From Pseudomonadales bacterium (lineage in GTDB: Bacteria; Pseudomonadota; Gammaproteobacteria; Pseudomonadales; Azotimanducaceae): a stretch of DNA of 64,000 nt. Location: positions 457,545 to 521,544 of the forward strand of contig JAEPOO010000002.1 in NCBI GenBank assembly GCA_017642855.1, in the 5' to 3' direction. Positions 62,243 through 64,000 of the stretch are shown piece after piece. The translations under genes and the position numbers were made by a program. The notes below the pieces were generated by a model, which was given only the letters and a program-made list of their open reading frames with translations, searched no databases and was not told the DNA's origin. Numbering within the stretch: the first letter of the stretch is position 1; the number at the start of each line of letters is the position of its first letter.

Positions 62243-62274
62243 TGGCAATTCTGTAATTCACTACAAAATTGCCA
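62243..62274. promoter_or_regulatory. 32-bp imperfect palindrome overlapping the molybdopterin enzyme start
   Basis: Outer arms TGGCAATT (62243-62250) and AATTGCCA (62267-62274) are perfect eight-base inverted copies; inner arms TGTA (62252-62255) and TACA (62262-62265) also match, giving 13 of 16 pairs. The right end is the A of the start codon. No ribosome binding site is visible before the ATG. The site could bind a TetR-like dimer controlling the oxidoreductase and the divergent efflux operon, or fold as RNA over the start. Confidence 0.7.
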
Positions 62275-64000
62275 TGAGCGAACTCCACAAGACTTTTTGC
62301 CGATACTGTCACGCCTATTGCGCCATGGTGGCCGAGGTAGATGAGGGCAAGGTGCTGTCGGTCAAGCCGGACATCGAAAACGAGATGTATGGCGGCTATA
62401 CCTGCATCAAAGGTCGTCAGCTTGTTGAGCAGATGTACCAGTCTGAGCGGCTGACTTCCTGCCAGGCGAAGCAAGAGGATGGCAGCTTTGAGTCCATCAG
62501 CAGCGAACGGGCGTTTGATGAAATCGCCGATAGGATGAAGGCGATCATTGCTGAGTACGGCCCCAAGGCGATCGCAACTTACAACGGCACGGTAGCGTTC
62601 CAGAACTCAGGACAATTGGCCTACAGCCGCGCATGGCACGATGCGCTGGGTTCTCCTTCTTATTACACCAGCGTGACCATTGATCAGCCTGCAAAAGTGT
62701 TTGTTGGTTCACGTATCGGTTACTGGACTGCCGGCTCCCACTTTTTTCACGATTCTGACGTGACCATGCTATTCGGGAATAACCCAATTGCTTCGCACTA
62801 TGCACCGCCCGGTGGGGTGCCTTCAGTGAGTCCAGCGGATCAGCTGCGCCGGGCCCAGAAAAACGGTCAGAAAGTCATCGCCGTGGATCCAAGACAGACG
62901 GAAATTGCTCGTCGAGCTGATTTGCACCTGCAAATTAGACCGGGCGAAGATGCGACGCTGCTGGCGGGCATGATTCGACTCATCCTGGAGGAGCATCTTC
63001 ACGATGCGGAATTCTGTGAAGAGTTTGTGGGTGGTCTGGATGATCTAAAGAGGGAAGTCCAGGGTTATGATCTGGAAACGGTCGCTGCTCGAACAGACGT
63101 TCCCGTTGATCAGATCGCCGAAGCGGCACGCCTGTTTGCCGCAGGGCCAAGAGGTATTGCCATTACGGGCACTGGACCTGAGATGGGCGCCAATCCCAAC
63201 CTTGTGCAGCATCTGGTCGCATCGCTGAATACGATTTGCGGTCGATACTATCGAGCCGGTGAAACCGTGCCGAATCCAGGCGCTCTGTCTTCCAATGTAC
63301 CCAGGGTGGCGCAGGTGTTTTCACCACCTGTTGCGTGGGGTCGCGGCGAACGTTGTCGCGTGAATCCGGAGTTCGGCGAACTCATGTCACCAACCGGCGT
63401 CAGCGAAATGCCAACCTCACAATTGGCGGACGAAATTCTGACGCCGGGTGATGGCCAGATCCGTGCTTTGATTGTGGTCGCCGGCAACCCGGTCATGGCC
63501 TGGCCCGACCAGCAAAAAACTTATGAGGCGATGCAGGATCTGGATCTCCTGATCTGCATTGATCCTTATATGGCCGCCACCTCTGAGATGGCAGACTATG
63601 TTTTCGCGCCGAAGCTTACGCTGGAGCGAGAAGATGTCACGCTTCTCGCGGACCCCTGGTACGAGAAGCCTTACAGTCATTACAGCAAAGCAGTGATTGA
63701 AACTGACCACGACGTTGTAGAAGAGTGGGAAGTCTACTGGGCGCTGGCGCAGCGGCTGGGTCTGGATGTGCAGATCAAAGGTGAATCCATGCCGATTGAT
63801 CGCAAGCCGACCAAATTTGAATTGCTGAAAGCCATCACCAAAGGTTCTCGCGTTGACATTGAATGGCTTCGAGACAATCCCGGTGGGCATATTTTTGAAG
63901 ACCTTGCGACAGAAGTGCAACCGGCACCAGAAGGCGCGAACAGCAAACTGAATCTGTATCCAGAAGGTGTTGCCGACGAGTTCGAGGCGTTAGCCGTTTT
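62274..64000 (+). CDS. Molybdopterin-dependent oxidoreductase (partial)
   Basis: At least 575 residues, cut by the window end. It belongs to the DMSO-reductase superfamily, which uses a bis-MGD cofactor. The N-terminal iron-sulfur motif is Cys9, Cys12, Cys16 and Cys44 (FCRYCHAYC ... GGYTCIKG). Cofactor-binding parts are YNGTVAFQNSGQLAYSRAW, LFGNNPIASHYAPPGG, AVDPRQTEIARRADLHLQIRPGEDATLLAGMIRLIL and VVAGNPVMAWPDQ. No twin-arginine signal precedes it, so it is cytoplasmic. The substrate cannot be told from this half. ATG 62274 is the only start that keeps the Fe-S motif in place. It is divergent from the RND operon. Confidence 0.93.
   Translation, partial: MSELHKTFCRYCHAYCAMVAEVDEGKVLSVKPDIENEMYGGYTCIKGRQLVEQMYQSERLTSCQAKQEDGSFESISSERAFDEIADRMKAIIAEYGPKAIATYNGTVAFQNSGQLAYSRAWHDALGSPSYYTSVTIDQPAKVFVGSRIGYWTAGSHFFHDSDVTMLFGNNPIASHYAPPGGVPSVSPADQLRRAQKNGQKVIAVDPRQTEIARRADLHLQIRPGEDATLLAGMIRLILEEHLHDAEFCEEFVGGLDDLKREVQGYDLETVAARTDVPVDQIAEAARLFAAGPRGIAITGTGPEMGANPNLVQHLVASLNTICGRYYRAGETVPNPGALSSNVPRVAQVFSPPVAWGRGERCRVNPEFGELMSPTGVSEMPTSQLADEILTPGDGQIRALIVVAGNPVMAWPDQQKTYEAMQDLDLLICIDPYMAATSEMADYVFAPKLTLEREDVTLLADPWYEKPYSHYSKAVIETDHDVVEEWEVYWALAQRLGLDVQIKGESMPIDRKPTKFELLKAITKGSRVDIEWLRDNPGGHIFEDLATEVQPAPEGANSKLNLYPEGVADEFEALAV

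Noticed and set aside
62243-62274. The 32-bp palindrome as a transcription terminator
   Set aside because: There is no T-run after it on either strand and no gene ends nearby; both neighbours start there.

Overview
The window looks like an ordinary chromosomal stretch of a Gram-negative, aerobic, free-living bacterium, most likely a marine-type gammaproteobacterium. This is inferred from gene content only: outer-membrane proteins and TonB uptake, an AcrAB/TolC-type RND pump, a monomeric NADP isocitrate dehydrogenase, several acyl-CoA dehydrogenases with SDRs and amidohydrolases, and a PHA synthase of the short (class III-like) form. Coding density is very high, with many 4-base ATGA/GTGA overlaps. 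I see no rRNA, tRNA, insertion sequence, prophage, CRISPR array or recognisable defence system.

Layout. 1-2.5 kb: GFA-fold protein, then a convergent SDR-amidohydrolase pair. 2.5-5 kb: MerR-type regulator and class I photolyase operon, with two operator-like dyads upstream. 5-8.6 kb: an unknown secreted protein and lipoprotein pair, a PDZ protein and an APH-fold kinase. 8.6-14.5 kb: fused PabB-PabC, a histidine phosphatase broken by an internal deletion, then MFS transporter, class III aminotransferase and alpha/beta hydrolase. 14.5-19.3 kb: icd and two acyl-CoA dehydrogenases. 19.3-28.9 kb: periplasmic 5'-nucleotidase, cupin, lipoprotein, YtcJ-like amidohydrolase, enoyl-CoA hydratase, aldo/keto reductase, glycosyltransferase, TPR-like protein and a second APH-fold kinase.

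29-33.1 kb is a polyhydroxyalkanoate region: phasin, PHA synthase with an unusually short PhaE-like partner, a GNAT-like protein, and divergently a two-subunit MaoC/hot-dog hydratase. A strong dyad lies between the two divergent units. 33.3-36.7 kb: metallo-beta-lactamase-fold protein, tandem DsbA/HCCA-isomerase-like protein, a small protein, a DUF2238 membrane protein with an apparent internal deletion, and a small lipoprotein. 36.7-43.2 kb: TonB-dependent receptor, S41 protease lipoprotein, SDR and DUF3313 lipoprotein. 43.3-51 kb: MscS channel, exported two-domain glyoxalase-fold protein, envelope lipoproteins, DUF481 protein, and an AI-2E/HlyD/DUF2955 export operon. 51-55.7 kb: SYLF protein, patatin lipoprotein, hydrolase-OsmC fusion and a third acyl-CoA dehydrogenase. 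55.7-62.1 kb: a complete RND efflux operon with a CadD-like gene as its fourth member. 62.3 kb to the end: a molybdopterin oxidoreductase, cut by the window edge, whose start codon lies at the end of a 32-bp imperfect palindrome.

No single locus is an obviously new large system. The best leads are the palindrome at the molybdopterin enzyme start, the PHA region with its short synthase subunit and shared divergent operator, the MerR-photolyase promoter architecture, the unknown secreted-lipoprotein pair, and two genes (histidine phosphatase and DUF2238) that each seem to have lost an internal segment.
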